Assembly: GCA_027030285.1 (NCBI GenBank)
Contig: JALVFC010000048.1
Coordinates: 1 to 16,709, forward strand
From: Thiotrichaceae bacterium
Lineage (GTDB): Bacteria > Pseudomonadota > Gammaproteobacteria > Thiotrichales > Thiotrichaceae
Length of the DNA: 16,709 bases
Reading direction: 5' to 3'
Made by a program: the position numbers and the translations under genes. Shown here piece by piece: positions 1 through 7,312 of this stretch (the first letter of the stretch is position 1; each line of letters opens with the position of its first letter). The notes below the pieces were generated by a model, which saw only the letters and a list, made by a program, of their open reading frames with translations, was not told the DNA's origin and searched no databases.

Positions 1-675
1 TGGAGAGATAATAACTCTGGTTGCAAAGGAGCCTGTCAGCGAGTAGAAACCGAGAACCTGATGAGGGCAACCGTCAAAGACTTGTGTAACGATAAAGAAT
101 GCCAGGATATGGTGTTATTACACGGCTTGCAAGGCTGGGTTGATAGCAAAACAGGCGATATGTTGGTGGTCTTGCACAAAAAAGGCAATCATGGGCCAGC
201 GTATTATTTGCGTTATCCACCTGAGTTTGAGAAATTCAAGCCAGTGTGCAGAACCAATCAGCTCCAGTCATGTAGCAATGAAGAAATTCGTAATGCTTAT
301 GATAATATCATTTTATATACCGACTATTTTTTAACGCAAACCATTAAATTGTTGAAAGGCAATGCAGACAAGTACAACACCGCAATGATGTATATGTCGG
401 ATCATGGTGAATCACTGGGGGAGAAGAACCTGTATCTGCATGGAATGCCCTATGCACTGGCACCAGATTATCAGAAACACATACCTTTTATAGTCTGGTT
501 ATCAGATGGCTATATGCAGACTTACGGGATCAACAAATCCTGTATGCAAGCAAAAAAAGATACCAGTGTCTCCCACGACAATCTGTTTAGCTCCATACTA
601 GGCTTGCTGGATATTGAAACCAGTGTGTATGACAAATCGCTGGATATCTTTGCTTCCTGTCGTTCACAACCATGA
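1..675 (+). CDS. eptA: Lipid A phosphoethanolamine transferase, C-terminal part (5' end outside window)
   Basis: The reading frame is open from the first base, so this is the 3' end of a longer gene: 224 residues of a family usually about 540 long. Enzymes of this family move phosphoethanolamine from phosphatidylethanolamine onto lipid A at the periplasmic face of the inner membrane, lowering surface charge and often raising resistance to cationic peptides. The visible part is the sulfatase-like catalytic domain. It starts with WRDNNSGCKG and contains GNHGPAYY (His64 of the fragment), SDHGES (Asp134-His135, zinc ligands in the family) and LYLHG (His147). Several cysteines fit the disulfide-rich periplasmic domain. 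The membrane domain and the nucleophilic Thr lie upstream and cannot be checked. The stop codon overlaps the ATG of the PAP2 gene (ATGA), so the two are probably translated together. Whether the substrate is lipid A or another glycan is inferred from family resemblance. Confidence 0.9.
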   Translation, partial: WRDNNSGCKGACQRVETENLMRATVKDLCNDKECQDMVLLHGLQGWVDSKTGDMLVVLHKKGNHGPAYYLRYPPEFEKFKPVCRTNQLQSCSNEEIRNAYDNIILYTDYFLTQTIKLLKGNADKYNTAMMYMSDHGESLGEKNLYLHGMPYALAPDYQKHIPFIVWLSDGYMQTYGINKSCMQAKKDTSVSHDNLFSSILGLLDIETSVYDKSLDIFASCRSQP

Positions 676-1355
676 GTAAGCGCCGCTACTACCGACACCT
701 TATCGGTATCGCCATGATCCTGGTACTTGCTTTACTGGTTGATGTCAGTGGGCTGGATTTGTGGCTGGCGAAGCAGTTTTACCACTGGCAGGGAGATCAA
801 TGGGCACTGCGCTATGGCTTTATTACCGAGACAGTTTTGCATAAAGGTGTCAGGAAAACACTGGTACTGCTTACCCTGCTCCTGTTGCTGATAGCGATTG
901 CGAGCCACTGGCTGCGACGCATCAAGCATCTGCAACGCTGGTTCTGGTATCTGCTTGCCTGTTTTGTCACCACGCCACTATTGGTTGCCATCGCTAAAAA
1001 GTTCACACACATGGACTGCCCCTGGGATGTCGCTGTACTTGGTGGCAAATACCCTTATCTGCATCTGCTACAGGCACATCCTGGTAGCTGGCCGTATGGG
1101 CATTGCTTTCCTGCCGCCCATGCCAGTGGTGGCTATGCATTGATGGCGTTATTTTTCTTCTGTCATGCCAATTGTCCTCGCTGGCGTATTCCTGCATTGC
1201 TGCTAGCGTTTAGTATCGGTGTCATCAGTGGTTTCACCCAGCAGCTACGTGGGGCACATTTTTTATCACATGACTTATGGACGATTGCGATTGCCTGGCT
1301 GGTATCAGTCACCTATCTTTTGTTGCTATTTCCTGAAAAATCAGTCACTGCTTAG
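672..1355 (+). CDS. PAP2-family membrane phosphatase paired with eptA
   Basis: A 227-residue membrane protein of the PAP2 (type 2 phosphatidic acid phosphatase) superfamily, which includes lipid A phosphatases, undecaprenyl diphosphate phosphatases and LpxT-type transferases. Hydrophobic segments lie at about residues 9-27, 63-79, 90-108, 153-163, 173-188 and 203-220. The three PAP2 motifs are recognisable but altered: K-x6-C-P at 109-117 (consensus Arg replaced by Cys), FPAAHAS around His150 (consensus PSGH), and QQLRGAHFLSHD at 190-201, where His196 is in the nucleophile position. Both catalytic histidines are present. From memory, a PAP2 subfamily found beside eptA shares these deviations, so they need not mean loss of activity. 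The ATG overlaps the eptA stop by 4 bp, which suggests a joint role in lipid A or phospholipid headgroup turnover; for example it could act on the diacylglycerol by-product or on lipid A phosphate. The exact substrate is unknown. Confidence 0.82.
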   Translation: MSKRRYYRHLIGIAMILVLALLVDVSGLDLWLAKQFYHWQGDQWALRYGFITETVLHKGVRKTLVLLTLLLLLIAIASHWLRRIKHLQRWFWYLLACFVTTPLLVAIAKKFTHMDCPWDVAVLGGKYPYLHLLQAHPGSWPYGHCFPAAHASGGYALMALFFFCHANCPRWRIPALLLAFSIGVISGFTQQLRGAHFLSHDLWTIAIAWLVSVTYLLLLFPEKSVTA

Positions 1356-1897
1356 CTGCAAATATCCATAATTCCGGGCAAGAAAAATTCACTGATCATA
1401 ATCGGTTTGGCAGCACCATAGAACAAGGATCGCCTGCCATAGAGCCTGGCAGGAGTGCGCGTGACATTTCGGCAGGCATTGCCAAAGTTCGGGTTTTCCG
1501 AGTTCATGGCACACCACTCAATTGGGCTACGGTTAAGTTGTGGATCCGAGAAAATCTTTTCGCCCAGAGGTCGTTCTCCCATATTGTCCAGATCCTTGAA
1601 GCGGTCACTAATCGCCCTGACAGGGATAAGGCTACGGGCATAGACAACGGGGATTTCGTCGCAATAGAGCTGGACTTCCCTGTCGATGAGCTGTTTGTTG
1701 TCTGCCAGTTCCAGTAATGTACTTTCATGTGGAAAGGCTTTGCGTTCCCTTTGCTGGAGAAGGTGGACCGAAAAGCTGTTACAAAGGTTGCGCAGTTTGG
1801 CTGTCAAAGAGCCTGTATCAATTAACCAGCTATGCAATTCCTGTGGAATCAGATTTTGTGTGTGAGGAGTAAGTGGTTGCCAGTTGTTAGTGTTCAC
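1352..1897 (-). CDS. ubiC: Chorismate pyruvate-lyase (ubiquinone biosynthesis)
   Basis: A 181-residue cytoplasmic protein (E. coli UbiC has 165) that converts chorismate to 4-hydroxybenzoate and pyruvate, the first committed step of ubiquinone synthesis. Visible family signatures are the N-terminal WLIDTGSLTAKLR (24-36), VVYARSLIP with Arg88 (matching the carboxylate-binding Arg of E. coli UbiC), RPLGEKIF (109-116), RLYGRRSLF (151-159) and ISEFFLP with Glu170 (matching the active-site Glu near the C-terminus). The start is GTG at 1897; it overlaps the scpB stop as GTGA, so translation is probably coupled to scpB. It converges with the PAP2 gene and the two coding ends overlap by 4 bp, leaving no room for a terminator between them. 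The position at the end of a trpS-scpA-scpB run is unusual; ubiC is more often next to ubiA. Confidence 0.92.
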   Translation of the reverse strand: MNTNNWQPLTPHTQNLIPQELHSWLIDTGSLTAKLRNLCNSFSVHLLQQRERKAFPHESTLLELADNKQLIDREVQLYCDEIPVVYARSLIPVRAISDRFKDLDNMGERPLGEKIFSDPQLNRSPIEWCAMNSENPNFGNACRNVTRTPARLYGRRSLFYGAAKPIMISEFFLPGIMDICS

Positions 1898-2514
1898 TGC
1901 TCGCTTGCTCTTGAGTTTTGTTGCTCTTCCTGTTCTTTATTGTCTTCATTATTTTGGGGTTTAAAATCCAGCTCGGGATAGAGTTTGTCAATGTCCTGAA
2001 TCTCTGCCAGTGGGGGCATTTCATTGAGGGTTTTCAGGTTGAAGTAGTCCAGGAACTGGCGTGTGGTGCCAAACATGGCGGGTTTGCCGGGGACTTCCTT
2101 GTGACCGATAATGCGTATCCATTCGCGTTCCTGTAGCGTCTTGATAATGTGAGAGCTGACGGCAACACCGCGAATTTCTTCAATTTCGGCACGGGTGATG
2201 GGCTGGCGATAGACAATAAGAGCCAGGGTTTCCAGCAGGGCGCGGGAGTACTTTTTGGGTTTCTCTTCCCAGTGTCGGGAGACCCATTGCTTATATTCTT
2301 CACGGGTTTTGTAACGGTAACCGGAGGCGGTTCTTACCAGCTCAAAGCCGCGTTCCCTGGTTTCTTCTTCGAGTGTTGTCAGGGCTTCCCGAATGTCATT
2401 ACTGTTTACCACATCTTCAGGACGAAAATACTGGATCAGCTTGTCAACAGGCAGTGGCTTTTCGGCGCTTAGCAGGATGGCATCGAGTGTTTTTTTGAGT
2501 TGCTCAGCTTGCAT
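1894..2514 (-). CDS. scpB: Segregation and condensation protein B
   Basis: A 206-residue ScpB homologue. ScpB dimers bind the kleisin ScpA and, with SMC, form the condensin that compacts and separates the chromosome. The protein has the two winged-helix domains of the family: the first at about 5-80, and the second at about 88-165 containing the conserved ALLETLALIVYRQPITRAEI and GVAVSSHIIKTL segments. The last 35 residues form an acidic, Asn/Glu/Gln-rich tail (NNEDNKEQEEQQN) that is probably disordered. The ATG at 2514 has a GGAG ribosome-binding site in the 15-nt gap after scpA. The next gene, ubiC, starts inside the scpB stop. In many gammaproteobacteria rluB follows scpB, but here it does not. 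The partner SMC or MukB-type ATPase is not in the window. Confidence 0.95.
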   Translation of the reverse strand: MQAEQLKKTLDAILLSAEKPLPVDKLIQYFRPEDVVNSNDIREALTTLEEETRERGFELVRTASGYRYKTREEYKQWVSRHWEEKPKKYSRALLETLALIVYRQPITRAEIEEIRGVAVSSHIIKTLQEREWIRIIGHKEVPGKPAMFGTTRQFLDYFNLKTLNEMPPLAEIQDIDKLYPELDFKPQNNEDNKEQEEQQNSRASEQ

Positions 2515-2529
2515 GTTGCGTTTGCTCCA

Positions 2530-3336
2530 TTAGTCGGTGGCTTGTTGTGCTGCCTGAATATAAATGGGTGCATAAGGTTCGGATTGTACAATGTCTGCCA
2601 GCTTTTCTTTCAAAAGCTCCAGCAGTGCAATCATGGTGACGACCACCCCCATGCGACCTTCTTCCAGGGTAAACAGGGAGTGAAATTCCACGAAGGAATC
2701 GGTTTTTAACAGTGCCAGCATATTACTCATGCGTTCGCGTACCGAGAGTGATTCCCGCTGAATTTCGTGGCTGATACTCATATCGGCACGCATCAGGATG
2801 TCTTTGAAAGCTAGCAAAATCTCGTGTAATTCTACGTCGGGTTGCGGGGTTTCTTTTTGTTCACGCACTGCTTCTACATTGCTGCTCCAGTGATCACGCC
2901 TATCCCGGGGTAACTCGTCTATGTTCTCAGCAGCCTGTTTAAAGCGTTCATATTCCTGCAAGCGTCTGACCAGTTCAGCACGGGGGTCATCCTCATCTTC
3001 AGTTTCTTCGTGACGGGGAAGTAACATGCGTGACTTGATTTCTGCCAGCAGTGCAGCCATAACCAAGTATTCTGCTGCCAGATCCAGCTTTATGGTACGC
3101 ATCATTTCCACGTATTCCATATATTGCCGGGTGACTTCTGCGATGGGAATATCAAGAATATCCAGGTTCTGTCGTTTGATCAGATACAGCAACAAATCCA
3201 GTGGGCCTTCAAACGTATCCAGAAAAACTTCCAGTGCCTGTGGGGGGATATATAAATCCTCCGGTGGCGTGGAGACTGGTTTGCCTTCGACAATGGCAAA
3301 GGGCAGTTCGGCCTGTTTGGGTGGGTGGCTGTGCAT
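2530..3336 (-). CDS. scpA: Segregation and condensation protein A (kleisin)
   Basis: A 268-residue kleisin that bridges the SMC heads and binds ScpB. The N-terminal SMC-contacting helix carries the signature TFEGPLDLLLYLIKRQ (about residues 42-57), followed by DIPIAEVTRQYMEYV. A charged linker follows (ETEDEDDPRAE, near 110), and the C-terminal winged helix runs from about 205 to 262 (FHSLF...VVVTMIALLELLK). The frame is open for another 61 codons upstream to 3519, but that part lies inside trpS and lacks family sequence. The ATG at 3336, 16 nt after the trpS stop and preceded by AGGGTAGA, gives the normal family length and is the start chosen here. It is co-directional with scpB and almost certainly co-transcribed with trpS. 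Confidence 0.94.
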   Translation of the reverse strand: MHSHPPKQAELPFAIVEGKPVSTPPEDLYIPPQALEVFLDTFEGPLDLLLYLIKRQNLDILDIPIAEVTRQYMEYVEMMRTIKLDLAAEYLVMAALLAEIKSRMLLPRHEETEDEDDPRAELVRRLQEYERFKQAAENIDELPRDRRDHWSSNVEAVREQKETPQPDVELHEILLAFKDILMRADMSISHEIQRESLSVRERMSNMLALLKTDSFVEFHSLFTLEEGRMGVVVTMIALLELLKEKLADIVQSEPYAPIYIQAAQQATD

Positions 3337-3352
3337 CCTGAGTCTACCCTGG

Positions 3353-4567
3353 TTAGCGCGAGAACCGCATGGCTTTGATGACTTCTGCCATGGTTTCAGC
3401 GGCAATTTCCTGAGCTGCTTCGCTGCCCTGGTCGATAATAGTCTGTAAGTAGGCGCGGTCATTCTCGTAGCGTCTGGCGCGCTCTCTGATTGGTTCCAGC
3501 TCAGCCTGGACTGCATCAATCAGTGGTTGTTTGCAATCGATGCAACCAATGCCGGCAGTGATGCAGCCCTGTTTAACCCAGTCGTGTGTTTGCTCGTCGG
3601 TATAGACTTCATGCAATTGCCAGACCGGACATTTTGCCGGGTCGCCTGGATCTGTGCGGCGTGCCCGGGCGGGATCTGTAGGCATGGTTTTAATCTTTTT
3701 CGCAAGCTCGTCGGCTGGTTCACGCAAGCCAATGGTGTTGCCGTATGATTTCGACATTTTCTGGCCGTCGATGCCCGGCATTTTGGAGGCTTTGGTGAGT
3801 TTTGCGTCAGGCTCTGGCAGGATGACTTTGCTGATGCCTTCCAGGTAGCCAAACAGGCGATCCCTGTCGGCTATGGAAATATTTTGCTGTGCTTCAAGGA
3901 GTGCACGAGCCTTGTTCAAGGCTTCACTATCACCTTGTTCCTGATAGGCTTTGCGCATACTCCGATAGAGTTTGGCATTTTTCTTGCCCATCTTGCTTAT
4001 GGCCTGTTCGCAGACTTCTTCGAAGCCTGGCTCCTGTCCATAAAAATGATTGAAGCGGCGTGCGACTTCGCGGGTCAGTTCGACATGCGCTACCTGATCT
4101 TCACCGACCGGAACGAGCCCTGCCTTGTAGATGAGTATATCGGCAGCCTGTAATAGTGGATAGCCGAGAAAGCCGTAGGTGGTCAGGTCGCGTCCTGTCA
4201 GTTTTGCTTTCTGGTCTTTATAACTGGGTACACGCTCCAGCCAGCTTAAGGGGGTCATCATGGATAGTAAGAGATGTAATTCTGCATGTTGTGGAACATG
4301 TGATTGTACAAACAAGGTGGCTGCCGAGGGGCTAACACCTGCTGCAAGCCAGTCAATCAGTAGTTCTTCAACACTTTCGGCAATACCCTGGGGAGTTTCA
4401 TAATGGGTGGTCAGTGCATGCCAGTCTGCAATAAAGAAAAAGCAGTCATAGTCATGCTGCATGTCTACCCAGTTTTTCAGGACACCATGGTAGTGTCCAA
4501 GGTGGAGTTTGCCAGTGGGACGCATGCCAGAGACGACACGAGGGGTATTTTGTGAAGGTGCTCTCAT
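3353..4567 (-). CDS. trpS: Tryptophanyl-tRNA synthetase, long form with four-cysteine motif
   Basis: A class I aminoacyl-tRNA synthetase that charges tRNA-Trp. With the ATG at 4567 it has 404 residues, against about 334 in E. coli. Class I signatures are HLGH (residues 22-25, in GKLHLGHYHG) and KMSKS (270-274), with ADWHALTTHYE and GYPLLQAADILIYKA in the Rossmann fold. An extra stretch of about 70 residues lies between the fold and KMSKS (about 176-262), as in longer TrpRS proteins of other proteobacteria. Downstream, four cysteines (313, 335, 342, 345) are spaced C-x21-C-x6-C-x2-C in the anticodon-binding region, close to the [4Fe-4S] motif described for Thermotoga maritima TrpRS. A TTG at 4591 could extend the N-terminus by 8 residues, but the ATG is preferred because family conservation begins after it. 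It sits between yciO (41 nt upstream) and scpA (16 nt downstream). Confidence 0.95.
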   Translation of the reverse strand: MRAPSQNTPRVVSGMRPTGKLHLGHYHGVLKNWVDMQHDYDCFFFIADWHALTTHYETPQGIAESVEELLIDWLAAGVSPSAATLFVQSHVPQHAELHLLLSMMTPLSWLERVPSYKDQKAKLTGRDLTTYGFLGYPLLQAADILIYKAGLVPVGEDQVAHVELTREVARRFNHFYGQEPGFEEVCEQAISKMGKKNAKLYRSMRKAYQEQGDSEALNKARALLEAQQNISIADRDRLFGYLEGISKVILPEPDAKLTKASKMPGIDGQKMSKSYGNTIGLREPADELAKKIKTMPTDPARARRTDPGDPAKCPVWQLHEVYTDEQTHDWVKQGCITAGIGCIDCKQPLIDAVQAELEPIRERARRYENDRAYLQTIIDQGSEAAQEIAAETMAEVIKAMRFSR

Positions 4568-4608
4568 TGTTGTTTTATCTTCTACTTGCAAGTTAAATAG
4601 TCAGGGGT

Positions 4609-5235
4609 TCAATGTCCAGTCAGCCAGCTAATATCTCCACCGCCTTTGCGCAAGACTTCTGGAGGTGATTGCATCAGGTCAATCACGGTGGTGGCCTGGT
4701 GTCCACTATACCCACCATCGATGATTAAATCGACCTGGTGATCCAGAAAAAGCTGGATCTGGTAGGGGTCGGTCATGGGAAAGTCATCATCAGGCAGGAT
4801 GAGTGTGCTGGAAATGAGGGGCTGGTTAAGTTCTTCCAGCAGTGCCAGGGCAATATTGTTGTCTGGAATGCGAATGCCTATGGTTTTACGCTTTGGGTGT
4901 TTGAGGCGGCGCGGGATTTCGCGGCTGGCTTCCAGTATAAAAGTATAGGCACCTGGTGTGTGTGCCTTGAGCAGTCGGTAATTGATGTTATCCACTTTTG
5001 CGAATCTGGATATTTCGGATAAATCCCGGCACATCAGGGTAAAGTGGTGGTGCTTGTCAACCTGGCGAATGCGCCGAATACGGTCAATGGCTGTTTTATC
5101 ATCTAGGTGACAACCTATGGCATAGCTGGAGTCTGTTGGATATACCGTGACACCGCCGCGTTTGATGATCTCTACTGCTTGCTGGATAAAACGTGGCTGT
5201 GGGTTGTCTGGGTGAATGTATAGGATTTCGCTCAT
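4609..5235 (-). CDS. yciO: YciO-type YrdC/Sua5-domain protein
   Basis: A 208-residue protein of one YrdC domain (about residues 12-205). It aligns along its whole length with E. coli YciO: YIHPDNPQPR at the start, GGVTVYPTDSSYAIGC, HFTLMCRDLSEISR, TPGAYTFILEASREIPRRL, KRKTIGIRIPDN, and DLIIDGGYSGHQATTVIDL near the end. YrdC-domain enzymes such as TsaC make threonylcarbamoyl-AMP for the t6A modification of tRNA. YciO is a paralogue, and its cellular role is not settled; it should not be taken as the TsaC of this organism. The ATG at 5235 matches the E. coli start, but no clear ribosome-binding site precedes it. It is the first gene of the leftward run yciO-trpS-scpA-scpB-ubiC and diverges from yciB. 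Confidence 0.9.
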   Translation of the reverse strand: MSEILYIHPDNPQPRFIQQAVEIIKRGGVTVYPTDSSYAIGCHLDDKTAIDRIRRIRQVDKHHHFTLMCRDLSEISRFAKVDNINYRLLKAHTPGAYTFILEASREIPRRLKHPKRKTIGIRIPDNNIALALLEELNQPLISSTLILPDDDFPMTDPYQIQLFLDHQVDLIIDGGYSGHQATTVIDLMQSPPEVLRKGGGDISWLTGH

Positions 5236-5418
5236 ATATTTGTTTGCTGTTTTTATTATGTATAATCACGCCCCATTTCAGGGAAGCGAATTGGGAGTAT
5301 AACGGGTAAAGGATTACATAAAATTAATGTCGGTTTGTGTAGGGCGCTCTATTCTATATCAGGTCTTTCTGCTAAAGTAGTACCTTTTAGGTTTTGCACA
5401 GCTTGTGCCGTTGCTACC
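5236..5418. promoter_or_regulatory. Divergent yciO / yciB intergenic region with candidate promoters
   Basis: This 183-bp gap separates two divergent operons and must carry promoters for both. On the plus strand a perfect TATAAT sits at 5261-5266, with only a weak -35 (TTGTTT at 5240-5245, 15-bp spacing). On the minus strand the same AT-rich block offers TATACA or CATAAT about 25-30 nt before the yciO ATG. The remaining part, up to the yciB ATG, would be a long leader of about 140 nt if the TATAAT is used. No clear hairpin, riboswitch or operator was recognised in it, and no Shine-Dalgarno sequence is visible before yciB. Promoter assignment is by eye only. Confidence 0.35.
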
Positions 5419-6054
5419 ATGAAATTTCTGTTTGATTTTCTCCCTGTCGTGCTTTTTTTTGTAGCTTACAAGCTGTTTGCCAGTTTGCCACCTGATCTGG
5501 TGCAGTTAGCTAACCAGATCCCTGTGGTATCGCTTTCCCAGCAGCAGCCAAAGGACGCCATTATTTTTGCAACACTGATACTGGTGGTTGCCAGCATGTT
5601 GCAAAATGTCTTTCATTGGTTGCTGTACAGGCGGTTTGAAAAAATGCATCTAATTTCATTGGGGATTTTACTGGTTTTTGGTTCTATGACTGTGGTTTTA
5701 AAAGATCCAGATTTCATTAAATGGAAGGTTAGCATTTTTAACTGGATTTTTGCTGTTGCCATGCTGGGGAGCCTATTCATCGGTCAAAAAACGCTGATAG
5801 AGCGTATGTTGTCTCACGTCATCGTTGTACCAGCTGAAATCTGGAGAAATGTAACACTCATGTGGGCAGTTTTCTTTATTACCATTGGTATTCTTAACTT
5901 GGTAGTGGCGTTCTATTTTCCTGGAGAGAATGATAAAAACTGGGTGAACTTTAAATTATTTGGAATTTTTGGTCTGACAATTGTCTTTATGATTGCCCAG
6001 ATGATTTATCTGAGTAAATATGCAGAAGAAGACGAAGTTTCCAGAGAGGTGTAA
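5419..6054 (+). CDS. yciB: Inner-membrane septation / intermembrane protein YciB (IspZ)
   Basis: A 211-residue polytopic inner-membrane protein of the YciB/IspZ family (E. coli 179 residues), linked to cell-envelope synthesis, septation and phospholipid homeostasis. The N-terminus MKFLFDFLPVVLFFVAYKLF is the family signature and fixes the start at 5419. An upstream in-frame ATG at 5335 would add 28 residues with no family resemblance and was rejected. Membrane segments lie at about residues 5-19, 48-66, 76-88, 104-121, 145-167 and 182-200. Family motifs seen are KDAIIFATLILVVASM, FHWLLYRRF, GILLVFGSMTVVLKDPDFIKWK, and RNVTLMWAVFF in the C-terminal half. It is followed after 8 nt by yciI, as in many gammaproteobacteria, and is probably the first gene of an operon reaching ygfZ. 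Confidence 0.92.
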   Translation: MKFLFDFLPVVLFFVAYKLFASLPPDLVQLANQIPVVSLSQQQPKDAIIFATLILVVASMLQNVFHWLLYRRFEKMHLISLGILLVFGSMTVVLKDPDFIKWKVSIFNWIFAVAMLGSLFIGQKTLIERMLSHVIVVPAEIWRNVTLMWAVFFITIGILNLVVAFYFPGENDKNWVNFKLFGIFGLTIVFMIAQMIYLSKYAEEDEVSREV

Positions 6055-6062
6055 AAACAGGT

Positions 6063-6374
6063 ATGTTATACGCTATTATTGCTGAAGATATAAAAGATAG
6101 TCTGGATAAGCGTCTGGCTGCACGTCCGGCTCATCTTGAGCGATTGCAGCAGCTTCAGGATGAGGGAAGACTGGTTCTGGCAGGTCCGCATCCTGCTATT
6201 GATGCAGAAGATCCAGGAGCGGCTGGTTTTTCTGGCAGCTTGATTGTTGCCGAGTTTGCATCACTTGAATTAGCGCAGCAATGGACAAATAATGATCCTT
6301 ATCAGGCTGCTGGTGTCTATGCGAGAGTAACGGTTAAGCCGTTTAAGAAAGTATTTCCTTCAGGAGTTTCATAA
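6063..6374 (+). CDS. yciI: YciI family protein
   Basis: A 103-residue cytoplasmic protein of the YciI family (dimeric alpha/beta ferredoxin-like fold). It opens with MLYAIIAEDIKDSLDKR, carries the conserved His24 in RPAHLERL, and has the later GRLVLAGPHPAID, GSLIVAEF and NNDPYQAAGVYARVTVKPF segments of the family. A histidine-aspartate dyad has been proposed as an active site in the Haemophilus homologue, but the reaction is unknown. It starts 8 nt after yciB, with an AGAGAGG sequence in the tail of yciB as a likely ribosome-binding site. The yciB-yciI pair recurs in other genomes, so the two may act in a shared, still undefined envelope-related process. Confidence 0.9.
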   Translation: MLYAIIAEDIKDSLDKRLAARPAHLERLQQLQDEGRLVLAGPHPAIDAEDPGAAGFSGSLIVAEFASLELAQQWTNNDPYQAAGVYARVTVKPFKKVFPSGVS

Positions 6375-6421
6375 GAAGGAATATATCCAATTTAACAAAG
6401 CAAGAAGAGATAAAAAATAAA

Positions 6422-7276
6422 ATGAAACACACAAATTATTTACTAGGTTTTGTAATCAGCTGCTCGCTGGTAACTGCTACAGCGTTTGCAAAAGATGAAA
6501 AAGTGGTAGCCGTGGTGAATGGCACACCTATTTCACAGGATGCGCTGGATGCATATTTGTCAGTAGTGAACCGTTCTCGTCCTTCTAAAATTGACCCTAA
6601 AACGGCTCTGGATGATCTGGTGGTGACTGAGCTTGCGCTTCAGCAAGCAAAAAAAGATGGCTATGATCAGCGAGATGATGTGAAGCAAAAGATTAAAGAA
6701 GCATCAAAAAAGATTTTGTTGACAACCTGGACTAGAGAGAAAAGTGAAGCCATCAAGGTTAGTGATGATGAGATAAAGGCTGCTTACGACAAGCAGATGA
6801 AAGATCAGGCAACAGACGAATATAAAGCAAGACATATTCTGCTGAAAACAGAGGACGAAGCTAAAGCGGTTATTAAGGAATTGCAAGGTGGTGCTGACTT
6901 TGAAAAGCTGGCAAAAGAAAAGTCTACTGGACCATCAGGGCCTAACGGCGGCGACCTTGGCTGGTTTAAGCCACAAACCATGGTGCCTCCGTTTGCCAAG
7001 GCTGTAGAAAGCATGAAAAAGGGTGAAGTCAGTAAGGAACCTGTAAAGACCAGCTTTGGTTGGCATGTGATTAAGCTGGAAGATAAGCGTCCGGTTAAGC
7101 TCCCCGATCTGAATACCATGAAGCCACAATTAAAGCGTATGCTGGTACAGGAAAAAATGATTGCTTATATCGATTCCCTGAAAGATTCTGCTGATATTAA
7201 AGTGATGTTGCCTGAAACCAAGTCTGCTGACGCAGGCAAGGATGGCAAAAAGGGTGAAGCTAAAAAAGCTGAGTAG
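6422..7276 (+). CDS. Exported parvulin-type peptidyl-prolyl isomerase (SurA/PrsA-like)
   Basis: A 284-residue periplasmic folding factor. The N-terminus (MKHTNYLLGFVISCSLVTATAFA, then KDEK) is a Sec signal with likely cleavage after Ala23. VISC at 11-14 also fits a lipobox, so a lipoprotein is possible. Residues 27-130 form a SurA-N-like chaperone region (VVAVVNGTPISQDALDAYL). The parvulin domain spans about 134-222: YKARHILLKT with His138, FEKLAKEKSTGPSGPNGGDLGWF, MVPPFAKAV and FGWHVIKLEDKRPV. A C-terminal helix and a Lys-rich tail (GKDGKKGEAKKAE) end the protein. The family catalyses cis-trans isomerisation at prolines and helps outer-membrane or secreted proteins fold. It lies 47 nt after yciI, with an AAGAAGAGA sequence ahead of the ATG, and 36 nt before ygfZ. 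No exact orthologue name (surA, ppiD, prsA) fits by architecture. Confidence 0.9.
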   Translation: MKHTNYLLGFVISCSLVTATAFAKDEKVVAVVNGTPISQDALDAYLSVVNRSRPSKIDPKTALDDLVVTELALQQAKKDGYDQRDDVKQKIKEASKKILLTTWTREKSEAIKVSDDEIKAAYDKQMKDQATDEYKARHILLKTEDEAKAVIKELQGGADFEKLAKEKSTGPSGPNGGDLGWFKPQTMVPPFAKAVESMKKGEVSKEPVKTSFGWHVIKLEDKRPVKLPDLNTMKPQLKRMLVQEKMIAYIDSLKDSADIKVMLPETKSADAGKDGKKGEAKKAE

Positions 7277-7312
7277 TCAATAAGCAGTTAATTAGCAGAC
7301 GAGAAGACAATT

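Noticed and set aside
3337..3519. N-terminal extension of ScpA by 61 codons
   Set aside because: The extension overlaps trpS in another frame and its sequence has no ScpA character; the ATG at 3336 gives the family length.
5335..5418. N-terminal extension of YciB by 28 residues
   Set aside because: The family begins at MKFLFDFLPV; the upstream residues show no family resemblance.
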